A stretch of 20,254 nucleotides of DNA from an uncultured Campylobacter sp. (lineage in GTDB: Bacteria; Campylobacterota; Campylobacteria; Campylobacterales; Campylobacteraceae), in contig NZ_CALIMW010000259.1 in the NCBI RefSeq assembly GCF_938045405.1, positions 1 through 20,254 on the forward strand, written 5' to 3'. Numbering within the stretch: position 1 is the first letter of the stretch; every line of letters begins with the position of its first letter. Made by a program: the position numbers and the translations under genes. Under the pieces are notes generated by a model that saw only the letters and a list, made by a program, of their open reading frames with translations, was not told where the DNA came from and made no database searches. This document shows positions 14,380 through 20,254 of this stretch, one piece after another.

Positions 14380-15324
14380 ATGTTAGATTTAGCAATTATC
14401 GGCGGCGGCCCTGCGGGGTTAGCGGCGGGGCTTTATGCTACAAGAGGCGGTTTGAAAGACGTCGTGATGTTTGAGATGGGGATGCCCGGCGGGCAGATCA
14501 CCTCAAGCTCTGAGATGGAAAACTACCCGGGCGTCGCCGCGGTGACCGACGGGATGAGCTTTATGGCGCCTTGGCAGGAGCAGTGCTTCCGCTTTGGCTT
14601 AAAGCATGAGATGGTGCGCGTGCTGCGCGTCGCAAAAGACGGCGACGGAAATTTTACTATCTATCTCGAGGGCGATCAAACACGGCGCGCGCGTGCCGTT
14701 ATCGTCGCTACGGGCTCTACTCCGCGCCGCGCGGGGATTGAGGGCGAGGATGAGTTTTTCGGTCGCGGCGTCAGTACCTGCGCGACCTGCGACGGATTTT
14801 TTTATAAGGGCAAAGAGGTTGCCGTCCTCGGCGGCGGCGACACGGCGTTAGAGGAGTCGCTGTATCTAGCTAAAATTTGCTCTAAAGTCTATCTGATTCA
14901 CCGTCGCGATGAGTTTCGCGCCGCGCCTTCGACCGTGCAAAAGGTACGCGAAAGTGAAAATATCGAGCTCATCACAAACGCGCTCGTAGAGCAGATCAAG
15001 GGCGATGCAAGCGGCGTAACGGGCGTCGTCGTCAAAGATAAAACCAGCGGCGCCGCGCGCGAGCTGCAACTGCCTGGGATCTTCGTATTCGTGGGGCTTG
15101 ACGTGCGAAACGAGGTACTAAAGGGCGATGATGGCAAGTTCATCTGCGACGTCACGCCGGGCGGGCAGGTCGCGGTAAATTTAAAGATGCAAACAAGCGT
15201 GCACGGGCTATTTGCGGCGGGCGATATGAGGCAGGATGCGCCTAAGCAGGTCGTTTGCGCGGCAGGCGACGGCGCGGTTGCCGCACTTAGTGCGATCGCA
15301 TATCTACAAGGACACGATAAATAG
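14380..15324 (+). CDS. trxB: Thioredoxin reductase TrxB
   Basis: This FAD enzyme passes electrons from NADPH to thioredoxin. The FAD-binding GGGPAGLAAGLYA is at residues 8-20. The redox pair is C134-A-T-C137 in CATCDGFFY. The NADPH site is VLGGGDTALEESLYL with IHRRDEFRA, and the second FAD motif is GLFAAGDMRQDAPKQVVCAAGDGAVAAL. Length is 314 residues, normal. ATG 14380 follows AAGGAGA (14369-14375). It follows trxA but is separated by a strong terminator, so it must have a start of its own in 14302-14365; I see AT-rich sequence there but no decisive -10. Confidence 0.97.
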   Translation: MLDLAIIGGGPAGLAAGLYATRGGLKDVVMFEMGMPGGQITSSSEMENYPGVAAVTDGMSFMAPWQEQCFRFGLKHEMVRVLRVAKDGDGNFTIYLEGDQTRRARAVIVATGSTPRRAGIEGEDEFFGRGVSTCATCDGFFYKGKEVAVLGGGDTALEESLYLAKICSKVYLIHRRDEFRAAPSTVQKVRESENIELITNALVEQIKGDASGVTGVVVKDKTSGAARELQLPGIFVFVGLDVRNEVLKGDDGKFICDVTPGGQVAVNLKMQTSVHGLFAAGDMRQDAPKQVVCAAGDGAVAALSAIAYLQGHDK

Positions 15325-15350
15325 GCCTATATTCGGCGTAAAATTTCACG

Positions 15351-15383
15351 GCGCGGCGGGCGAAACTGCTTCTGCCGCGCTTT
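15351..15383 (+). terminator. Probable terminator of trxB
   Basis: GCGCGGC (15351-15357) pairs with GCCGCGC (15374-15380). The stem extends inward by three further pairs including two G-T. TTTAAATTT follows the stem. The U-tract is broken, so this is weaker than the trxA terminator. Confidence 0.55.
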
Positions 15384-15426
15384 AAATTTAAAATCACGCC
15401 TGAAATTTTGAATGAAATTTTGATAC

Positions 15427-15469
15427 AAAAAAGGCGGCTAAATTTTAAAATTTCATCAAATTTAGCCGC
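15427..15469 (-). terminator. Rho-independent terminator of the orphan lipoprotein gene
   Basis: A perfect 12-bp stem (15434-15445 with 15458-15469) encloses a 12-base loop. On the minus strand it runs directly into TTTTTT (complement of 15427-15432). It ends 12 bases downstream of the lipoprotein stop, and no T-tract follows on the plus strand, so it serves the minus-strand gene. Confidence 0.88.
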
Positions 15470-15481
15470 GAGATAGGGCGC

Positions 15482-16210
15482 TTATTGCCTTTCGTAGAAG
15501 CCTGCTATGACATCTTTTGACTTCATTTTATTTACGGGATCTTCTTTGCCATTCGTGATAAGTTTAAATTTATCAGACAGATTTACGCTTTTACCCTCAT
15601 TTACGATAAAATTTAGCTCGATAGCAAGCTTTGATGATCCACCTTCTTTATGTCCGAAGCTCGCGTCCAATTGCTCTGCCGTTATTTGCGAGTAATAAAT
15701 GGCTGCTTTTAAGCACTCCATAATAGAGTCTATGTAGATTTCGGTATCGCTTCCTTTTAGTATCTCCCCTTTTAATTTGTCGTCGCAATCGACCGACTTC
15801 CATTCCTCCTCAAAAATTCTATTTTGCCTTTGGTTTTTAAGCGTTTCTTGAAATTTAGCTTCGTTTAATTTGCAGTGTTCTTTTGCCAGCTTAAACAAAC
15901 CCTGCGCGTCGTAAGCCTTGCCCTCATAAAAAGTCATAACCCTTTTTAAAGATGAGTCTAACATCTCTTGTTTATATGATTTAAGCCTATGCTCTACATC
16001 CACGTCGCAGACCATCTTAACCGTCTTTAATCCGCCGTTTTCCTCTTTGCTCCAGGTGATATTTTTGCAGATTTTTGAACCCTCGATCGCCGTACCGATA
16101 CTCATAGATTCAAAATCTGGCAGAGTGTAGTTTTTCACAAGTCCCACATCGTCATCGCCGCACCCAGTTATAATAAATGCCGCAAGCGCAGCGCCCAATA
16201 CGTATTTCAT
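15482..16210 (-). CDS. Hypothetical lipoprotein, 242 residues
   Basis: The protein has a short signal peptide (KYVLGAALAAF) and the lipobox IITGC with Cys17, so it is exported and lipidated. Aspartates follow at +3 to +5 (CGDDD). The mature part is charged and has four further cysteines in the order CKN, VCD, HCKL and VDCD, plus one in ECLK, so disulfides are possible. I recognise no family. ATG 16210 is backed by AAGGAG on the minus strand (complement of 16216-16221). It has its own terminator. The coding sequence is visibly more AT-rich and has more ordinary codon use (many AAA, GAA, AAT) than its neighbours. It breaks the conserved gene order between trxB and selC, which suggests an acquired or fast-evolving gene. 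Confidence 0.85.
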   Translation of the reverse strand: MKYVLGAALAAFIITGCGDDDVGLVKNYTLPDFESMSIGTAIEGSKICKNITWSKEENGGLKTVKMVCDVDVEHRLKSYKQEMLDSSLKRVMTFYEGKAYDAQGLFKLAKEHCKLNEAKFQETLKNQRQNRIFEEEWKSVDCDDKLKGEILKGSDTEIYIDSIMECLKAAIYYSQITAEQLDASFGHKEGGSSKLAIELNFIVNEGKSVNLSDKFKLITNGKEDPVNKMKSKDVIAGFYERQ

Positions 16211-16360
16211 ACTCGCTCCTTCAAGAAAAGTTAACGAATAATGCTAGCCATCTCTGTTTAATAATGGATAAATTTAGAGCCGAAATTTGAAATAAATTCG
16301 AGAAGCATATGGCTAAAAGCGTGAAAGATAAAATCTAAAGATGGAATTTTTAAAAGAATT

Positions 16361-16458
16361 TGGCGAGAGAGGGAGGGAATCGAACCCCCCGGAAAACGGT
16401 CAACCGCCCTCCTATCGGATTTGAAGTCCGCAGACGCCACCAGGTCGCCATCCTCTCC
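16361..16458 (-). tRNA. selC: Selenocysteine tRNA, anticodon TCA
   Basis: The minus strand folds as a tRNA of about 98 bases. The anticodon loop CTTCAAA has TCA at 16422-16424 (complement) and is closed by CGGA/TCCG. A long variable arm has a GGAGGGCGG / CCGTTTTCC stem. The T loop is TTCGATT on a five-pair stem, and CCA is encoded at the 3' end (16361-16363). UCA anticodon, long variable arm and extended length are diagnostic of tRNA-Sec. It delivers selenocysteine at UGA codons, in Campylobacter most likely for formate dehydrogenase; selA, selB and selD must lie elsewhere. The outer acceptor pairs fit imperfectly because of a CTCTCT slip, so the 5' end could be off by a base. Confidence 0.93.
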
Positions 16459-16468
16459 AAATGCGGGA

Positions 16469-16474
16469 ATTATA
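16469..16474 (-). promoter_or_regulatory. -10 box of selC
   Basis: The minus strand reads TATAAT ten bases before the mature 5' end of the tRNA, the right distance for a transcript with only a few bases of leader. It sits just after the stop of the RND gene. Confidence 0.7.
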
Positions 16475-16486
16475 GCGAGATAAAAT

Positions 16487-19273
16487 TTATTTAGCTTTAA
16501 AGAGGCTAAATTTTAAGCCCTTTCGGCTCATTATTAGCGACGGCAGGATTATGAGTGCGCCCAAAAGCAGCAGGCTCATCACCAGACATATCAGCAGCCC
16601 GAAGTAGATCGTAGGCCAGAAATTGCTCATCATCATCACGCTAAAGCCTAAAATGATCGCAAACGACGTATAATACATCGCGTATCCGATACTTGCGTGG
16701 CTCGCGCGGATCGCCGCAGCCTCGTCGCCGCTGCGCGCAAACTCCCGCTTGTAGCGATAGATATAGTGGATGACGTCGTCAACGCCGATACCGATGCTAA
16801 TCGCCGCTATCGTGATGCTCATAATATCTAGTGGAATGCCCGCAACCCCCATAATGCCGAAGCAGGCGCAAAGCGGGATCAAATTTACGACGATCGCGAT
16901 AAGCGCGTATGAAAACGAGCGAAAGATGATCACGAAAAGCACGAAAAGCACGAGCACCGTGATACCCAGAGTGCCTATCTGCGAGCTCATCAGGCTTTGA
17001 AGCATATTGTTATAAAGCACCATTATGCCGCTGATCTGCGCGCTTGCCTGCTCGCCTTCGAGCAAAGAATTTAGCCCGCTTTGCAGATCTTTTAGGAATT
17101 TTGCTCTGCGTAAGCGCGGATCGCTGTCTATCGTGCGGACGCTAAAATGCGCCTCGTTCGCTTCGATATTTACAAAAGGTGAAAGCACCATCTCGCGGTA
17201 GTTTTCCGGCATTTCAGAGTAGATTAGAGCAAGGCTTAGATCGTCCAGATCGCGCCCCTGATTAATCTGCTTGCCGAGCTTTAAAAGCGATGCGAGCGAG
17301 CTTACGTTGCCAATAAACTCGTGTCCCGTGACGTTTTTGTCCTTCAAAAAATCATCTATTTTGCCGATGATACGCATCTTTTCGGAGGTGAACCAATACT
17401 GCGGCTTGTTTTCGTTGGCGGCGTATTCCGCTTCGAAATCGCCAAAATCGTCGCTCGCGGTGGAATTTTGCTCTAAATTTGCGGCATGGGTTTGATCTAA
17501 ATTTACGGCGCCGCTTGGCTGTGCTGCCGCAGCGGAGCCTTGCTCGGAAAAATTTTGATCATTTAAATTTTGCGCCGTGGCGGTAGAATTCTGAGTAGCG
17601 GAATTTTGCGCGATAGAATTTTGCCGAGTAGAATTTGCCGCAAAATTTCGCCCAGCAGGATTGGAATTTTCGCCGCTATTAAAATTTGCGCTACCGCTCG
17701 CGGAATTTTTACTCTCGCTAGCGGCGGGATCTGCGCTGCTCACACTTTTAAATTTAACGACGATATCAAGCGGGATCGTTCCGCCAAGATTTGTGTCTAT
17801 GACCTCCATACCTGCGCGGATGTCGGTGCTTTTTTTGAAGTAGCCGATGAAGCTGTTTTCGACGCGCAGCTGCGAGATACCGTATAGCCCAAAGATCACC
17901 GCTGCAGCACACACGCCGTAGACCGCGCCTCTGCTACGCAGCGCTGTTTCAGCGCACCAAAGGGTAAATTTAAAGTGTTGCTCGAAGCTGCGATTATTGT
18001 GCGTGCGCCTTAGAAGCGACATAACCGCGCCGAATACTCCAAATGCCGTAACTAGCGAGATACTGATGCCTACGCTCATCATAATTCCCAGAGAAATTAC
18101 GGGTTTTATGTCGCAAAAAATTAGCGACATAAAACCGATAACGGTCGTAAAGATTGCGAAAAAGCAGGGTCTTGCGCGCTCGCGCAGCACTGCATAAACG
18201 AGCTGGCGCTGCGAAAATGCGTGAAAGCGCGCGCTAAATTCGCGGTAGGCGACGATTAGGTGGATACAGACCGAAACCGTGATGATGAGCTGAAGCGCTA
18301 TGAAATTTGAGCTAATCACCGTGACCTCAAAGCTCAAAAAGCCGAATAATCCCGCTGCGAGCACGACCGAATACGCGCAGATGATAAGCGGCAGCAGGAT
18401 AAATTTCGCCTGTCTAAAAAAGAGCCAAAAGCAAGCTAGCAGAAGCACCAAGGCGCCGAGTCCGTAGGTCACCAGATCCGAGCGGACGTAGCCCACCATA
18501 TCGTCGGCGATCATATTCAGTCCGCCCAAAAACAATCGGTCGCCCGTAAATTCCTTCTCAAAGCCCGCGATCAGCGCGCGCAAAGCCATAATGTCGCGGT
18601 GATCCTTTTCGCGCAGCTCGTCGCGGTAGGATTTAAAATTTTGCTCCGAAGCTTTAAGCGCGTCTTTGAGCTGTGAAATTTGGGCATTGGAGCGGTTGCC
18701 CTCATGCTCCGCTTGCTCTAGAGCGCTTTTGGCTCCGTCTCTTAGGCGCAAAAGCTCCTCGTAGCGGGTCTGTGGCTTTAAATTTATTAAAATTGCGGTA
18801 GTGCGAAAATCGGCGCTTACTAAATTTGACGCGTAAAAGGGGCTTGTGGCAAACTCGCGCCTAGCCGCGGTTAAATTTACGTCCGCGTCGGTAAGAGTGG
18901 GTATGTGCTTAAGCAGCTCGCTCATACCGCCACCTTTGTTTAGCAAAAGCGGCACATTCGTGATGTCCGTGACGCTGGCGACGAAATCAAGCTTGGAAAA
19001 AGCCGCATCCATCTGCTCTATTTTGTGGATCGTCTTGGGCGCTAAAAGATCGCCCACGGGAGTGTATGCAAGCACCAAGAAATTCGGCGTTTCGTAGCGC
19101 TTGGATACTTCGCGCCAAATTTGAAGGTCTTTGTCATTATCTAGTAGAAGCGTCTGGCTCGAAGCGTCGATCTCTAGCTTTGTGGAGTAATATCCGAAAA
19201 AGAGCGCCAGCGCCGTAAACAGCGCAAGCGTGATTTTTGGAAACGCGACGATTAAGCGAAAAATTTTTTTCAA
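16487..19273 (-). CDS. MMPL/RND-superfamily transporter with Asn-rich insert
   Basis: The 928-residue inner-membrane protein has two repeated halves of the RND/MMPL type: one N-terminal membrane helix (about 9-27), a large periplasmic loop, then five helices, with the pattern repeated. GVDDVIHYIYRYKREF and IGIGVDD-type sequence in the second half is typical of this superfamily. A low-complexity insert of about 85 residues (about 520-605) lies in the second periplasmic loop. Start is TTG 19273 with a weak AAGAG-type ribosome site. It follows mlaC by 23 bases. With MlaA and MlaC encoded upstream, the cargo is plausibly phospholipid or another lipid moving between membranes, as for the hopanoid transporter HpnN; this is inference. 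Confidence 0.88.
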   Translation of the reverse strand: MKKIFRLIVAFPKITLALFTALALFFGYYSTKLEIDASSQTLLLDNDKDLQIWREVSKRYETPNFLVLAYTPVGDLLAPKTIHKIEQMDAAFSKLDFVASVTDITNVPLLLNKGGGMSELLKHIPTLTDADVNLTAARREFATSPFYASNLVSADFRTTAILINLKPQTRYEELLRLRDGAKSALEQAEHEGNRSNAQISQLKDALKASEQNFKSYRDELREKDHRDIMALRALIAGFEKEFTGDRLFLGGLNMIADDMVGYVRSDLVTYGLGALVLLLACFWLFFRQAKFILLPLIICAYSVVLAAGLFGFLSFEVTVISSNFIALQLIITVSVCIHLIVAYREFSARFHAFSQRQLVYAVLRERARPCFFAIFTTVIGFMSLIFCDIKPVISLGIMMSVGISISLVTAFGVFGAVMSLLRRTHNNRSFEQHFKFTLWCAETALRSRGAVYGVCAAAVIFGLYGISQLRVENSFIGYFKKSTDIRAGMEVIDTNLGGTIPLDIVVKFKSVSSADPAASESKNSASGSANFNSGENSNPAGRNFAANSTRQNSIAQNSATQNSTATAQNLNDQNFSEQGSAAAAQPSGAVNLDQTHAANLEQNSTASDDFGDFEAEYAANENKPQYWFTSEKMRIIGKIDDFLKDKNVTGHEFIGNVSSLASLLKLGKQINQGRDLDDLSLALIYSEMPENYREMVLSPFVNIEANEAHFSVRTIDSDPRLRRAKFLKDLQSGLNSLLEGEQASAQISGIMVLYNNMLQSLMSSQIGTLGITVLVLFVLFVIIFRSFSYALIAIVVNLIPLCACFGIMGVAGIPLDIMSITIAAISIGIGVDDVIHYIYRYKREFARSGDEAAAIRASHASIGYAMYYTSFAIILGFSVMMMSNFWPTIYFGLLICLVMSLLLLGALIILPSLIMSRKGLKFSLFKAK
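17463..17708 (-). repeat. In-frame RAATTY array inside the RND transporter gene
   Basis: Thirteen RAATTY hexamers start (plus coordinates) at 17463, 17475, 17499, 17550, 17565, 17586, 17601, 17616, 17631, 17643, 17664, 17682 and 17703. All spacings (12, 24, 51, 15, 21, 15, 15, 15, 12, 21, 18, 21) are multiples of three. In the coding strand each reads xxR AAT TYx, giving the recurring dipeptides Asn-Ser, Asn-Phe and Asn-Leu. The insert is otherwise Ala/Gln/Ser-rich and looks disordered. Confidence 0.85.
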
Positions 19274-19296
19274 ATACCGCTCTTTTAGGCGTGCCG

Positions 19297-19881
19297 CTAT
19301 TCGCCGCTATTGATGACGGTGGAATTTAGCCGCTTTATGAGCTCGTCAAAGCCCAAGCTTTGTGTTACGTCGCCTAGCTGCGAGCGATAGGTCTGAATTA
19401 AGCTGACGCCCACGATATCGACATCGTAGATACGCCAATCAGAGCCGTTAGGATAAAATTTAAAATCGATGTCATAGTTTTTCTGCTCGCCGATGACCTG
19501 CGTTTTTAGCACGCGGCGCTTATCGCTCGGGCTTTGTTTGCTTAGCACCTTCATATCCTGATCGGTATAAAGCGAAAGTTTTTCGATAAACGAGCGCTTA
19601 AGATGCGCTTCGAAAGCTTTGTTAAATTCCTCGATCTGCGCGGGGCTAAGGCTAGCGTAATGCTTCGCAAGGGAGAGCTTCGCCATCATCTTATAATCAA
19701 AATAGCCGTCGAAAAGCGCAAAGATTTTCGCGGGCTTTGCGTCTTTAGGCGCGCTGCTTCGCATAATGCCTACGGCCTCGGCGACCTTTTGACTCATCAC
19801 AGGCTCGATATCCGCATCGCTAATAGCGTGCGCCGAAATCAAAAGCGCTCCGCAAAGCGCTAGAACTTTTAAAATTTTCAT
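19297..19881 (-). CDS. mlaC: MlaC-family periplasmic lipid-binding protein
   Basis: MlaC/Ttg2D proteins shuttle phospholipids across the periplasm. The 194-residue product has a signal peptide with likely cleavage after Ala19 (ISAHA-ISD). Family features follow: FDGYFDYKMMAKLSLAKHYASLSPAQIEEFNKAFEAHLKRSF, then VLKTQVIGEQKNYDIDFKFY and WRIYDVDIVGVSLIQTYRSQL, the hallmark W-x-I-Y-D-V-x-I-x-G-V-S-L-I-x-T-Y-R segment. ATG 19881 is preceded by AAAGGAATAAC, a ribosome site that overlaps the stop of mlaA, so the two are coupled. The gene is followed by the RND transporter rather than by MlaFEDB. Confidence 0.92.
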   Translation of the reverse strand: MKILKVLALCGALLISAHAISDADIEPVMSQKVAEAVGIMRSSAPKDAKPAKIFALFDGYFDYKMMAKLSLAKHYASLSPAQIEEFNKAFEAHLKRSFIEKLSLYTDQDMKVLSKQSPSDKRRVLKTQVIGEQKNYDIDFKFYPNGSDWRIYDVDIVGVSLIQTYRSQLGDVTQSLGFDELIKRLNSTVINSGE

Positions 19882-19883
19882 TG

Positions 19884-20254
19884 TTATTCCTTTATTAGTT
19901 TCTCGCGATTTTGCTCGTAAGCATCGCGTAAAAATGGATACAGATCCACCGCATCTTTGGTCATTTTTTCATAAAATTTAGGATCGCGCGAGTAGTCATT
20001 AAATATTCTAAATCCGTTGACGGAGTTTCGCACCGTGCCATCTTTAATATAATTTATCGGGTTTGAAAAATAATCTCCTACAAGCCCCGCTGTATCGCGG
20101 AGATTGCTCTGTCCCAAAATCGGCCAGACGATGTGAGGACCTGCCGGCACGCCCCAATACCCGAGTGTCTGCCCGAAATCCTCGTCGTGGCGCGGAATCC
20201 CGTAGTATTTGCCTGCCATATCATTAAGCCCGCCGAAGCCGACGGTCGAATTGA
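19884..20254 (-). CDS. mlaA: MlaA/VacJ outer-membrane lipoprotein, C-terminal part
   Basis: MlaA sits in the outer membrane, usually with a porin, and removes phospholipids from the outer leaflet. Only the C-terminal 122 or so residues are in the window. The frame is open to the edge, upstream of the internal ATG at 20219. It shows NSTVGFGGLNDMAGK, RHDEDFGQTLGYWGVPAGPHIVWPILGQSNLRDTAGLV and DYFSNPINYI, the strongest conserved block of the VacJ family. The tail (NGFRIFNDYS...) ends in EKLIKE. The N-terminal signal and lipobox are outside the window. It is the first gene seen of the mlaA-mlaC-RND run. Confidence 0.94.
   Translation of the reverse strand, partial: NSTVGFGGLNDMAGKYYGIPRHDEDFGQTLGYWGVPAGPHIVWPILGQSNLRDTAGLVGDYFSNPINYIKDGTVRNSVNGFRIFNDYSRDPKFYEKMTKDAVDLYPFLRDAYEQNREKLIKE

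Noticed and set aside
16258..16440. 60-codon minus-strand frame
   Set aside because: It runs through the selC tRNA and is explained by it.
17586..17591. EcoRI-like GAATTC sites as a cloning artefact
   Set aside because: They are one form of RAATTY within a natural array and the surrounding gene is intact.

Overview
The window looks like chromosome of a GC-richer Campylobacter. Gene order from miaA to trxB (miaA, ubiA-type prenyltransferase, small membrane protein, moaA, queE, queD, lipoprotein, membrane protein, rsmE, rpmE, rsmI, rlmB, RodZ-like protein, alaC, hom, yraN-type gene, trxA, trxB) matches, from memory, the Cj0166-Cj0146 stretch of C. jejuni. The base composition is far less AT-rich than C. 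jejuni and is saturated with the palindrome AAATTT. That suggests a species of the C. gracilis / C. showae / C. rectus type. The species call is inference.

Layout. 1-840: edge of an unassigned frame and a hypothetical gene. 889-1890: miaA (minus) diverges from the prenyltransferase gene over a short region with two facing promoters. 1891-5936: plus-strand run of prenyltransferase, TM/coiled-coil protein, then moaA-queE-queD-small lipoprotein with stop/start overlaps. It joins molybdopterin synthesis to the queuosine precursor route, both starting from GTP. 6314-7455: 4-TM protein and rsmE. 7795-10539: rpmE, rsmI, rlmB and a RodZ-like membrane protein, so ribosome protein and rRNA modification dominate. 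11072-13885: alaC, hom and a UPF0102 nuclease-fold gene. 13956-15324: trxA and trxB, each with its own transcription signals. 15482-20254 (all minus): an orphan AT-rich lipoprotein, a selenocysteine tRNA (selC), then an operon of mlaA (cut by the window edge), mlaC and an MMPL/RND transporter, probably for outer-membrane lipid trafficking.

The most unusual signal is the hexamer family RAATTY (AAATTT, GAATTT, AAATTC, GAATTC). It fills the non-coding gaps and also makes up Asn-rich inserts inside otherwise ordinary proteins (QueE, the RND transporter, and weakly the 4-TM protein). In these inserts all copies lie in one codon phase (xxR AAT TYx) at spacings that are multiples of three. RAATTY is, as I recall, the motif whose CtsM methylation licenses DNA uptake in C. 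jejuni, so these arrays may be uptake signals that have colonised coding sequence. I see no CRISPR array, insertion sequence, prophage or defence system here.
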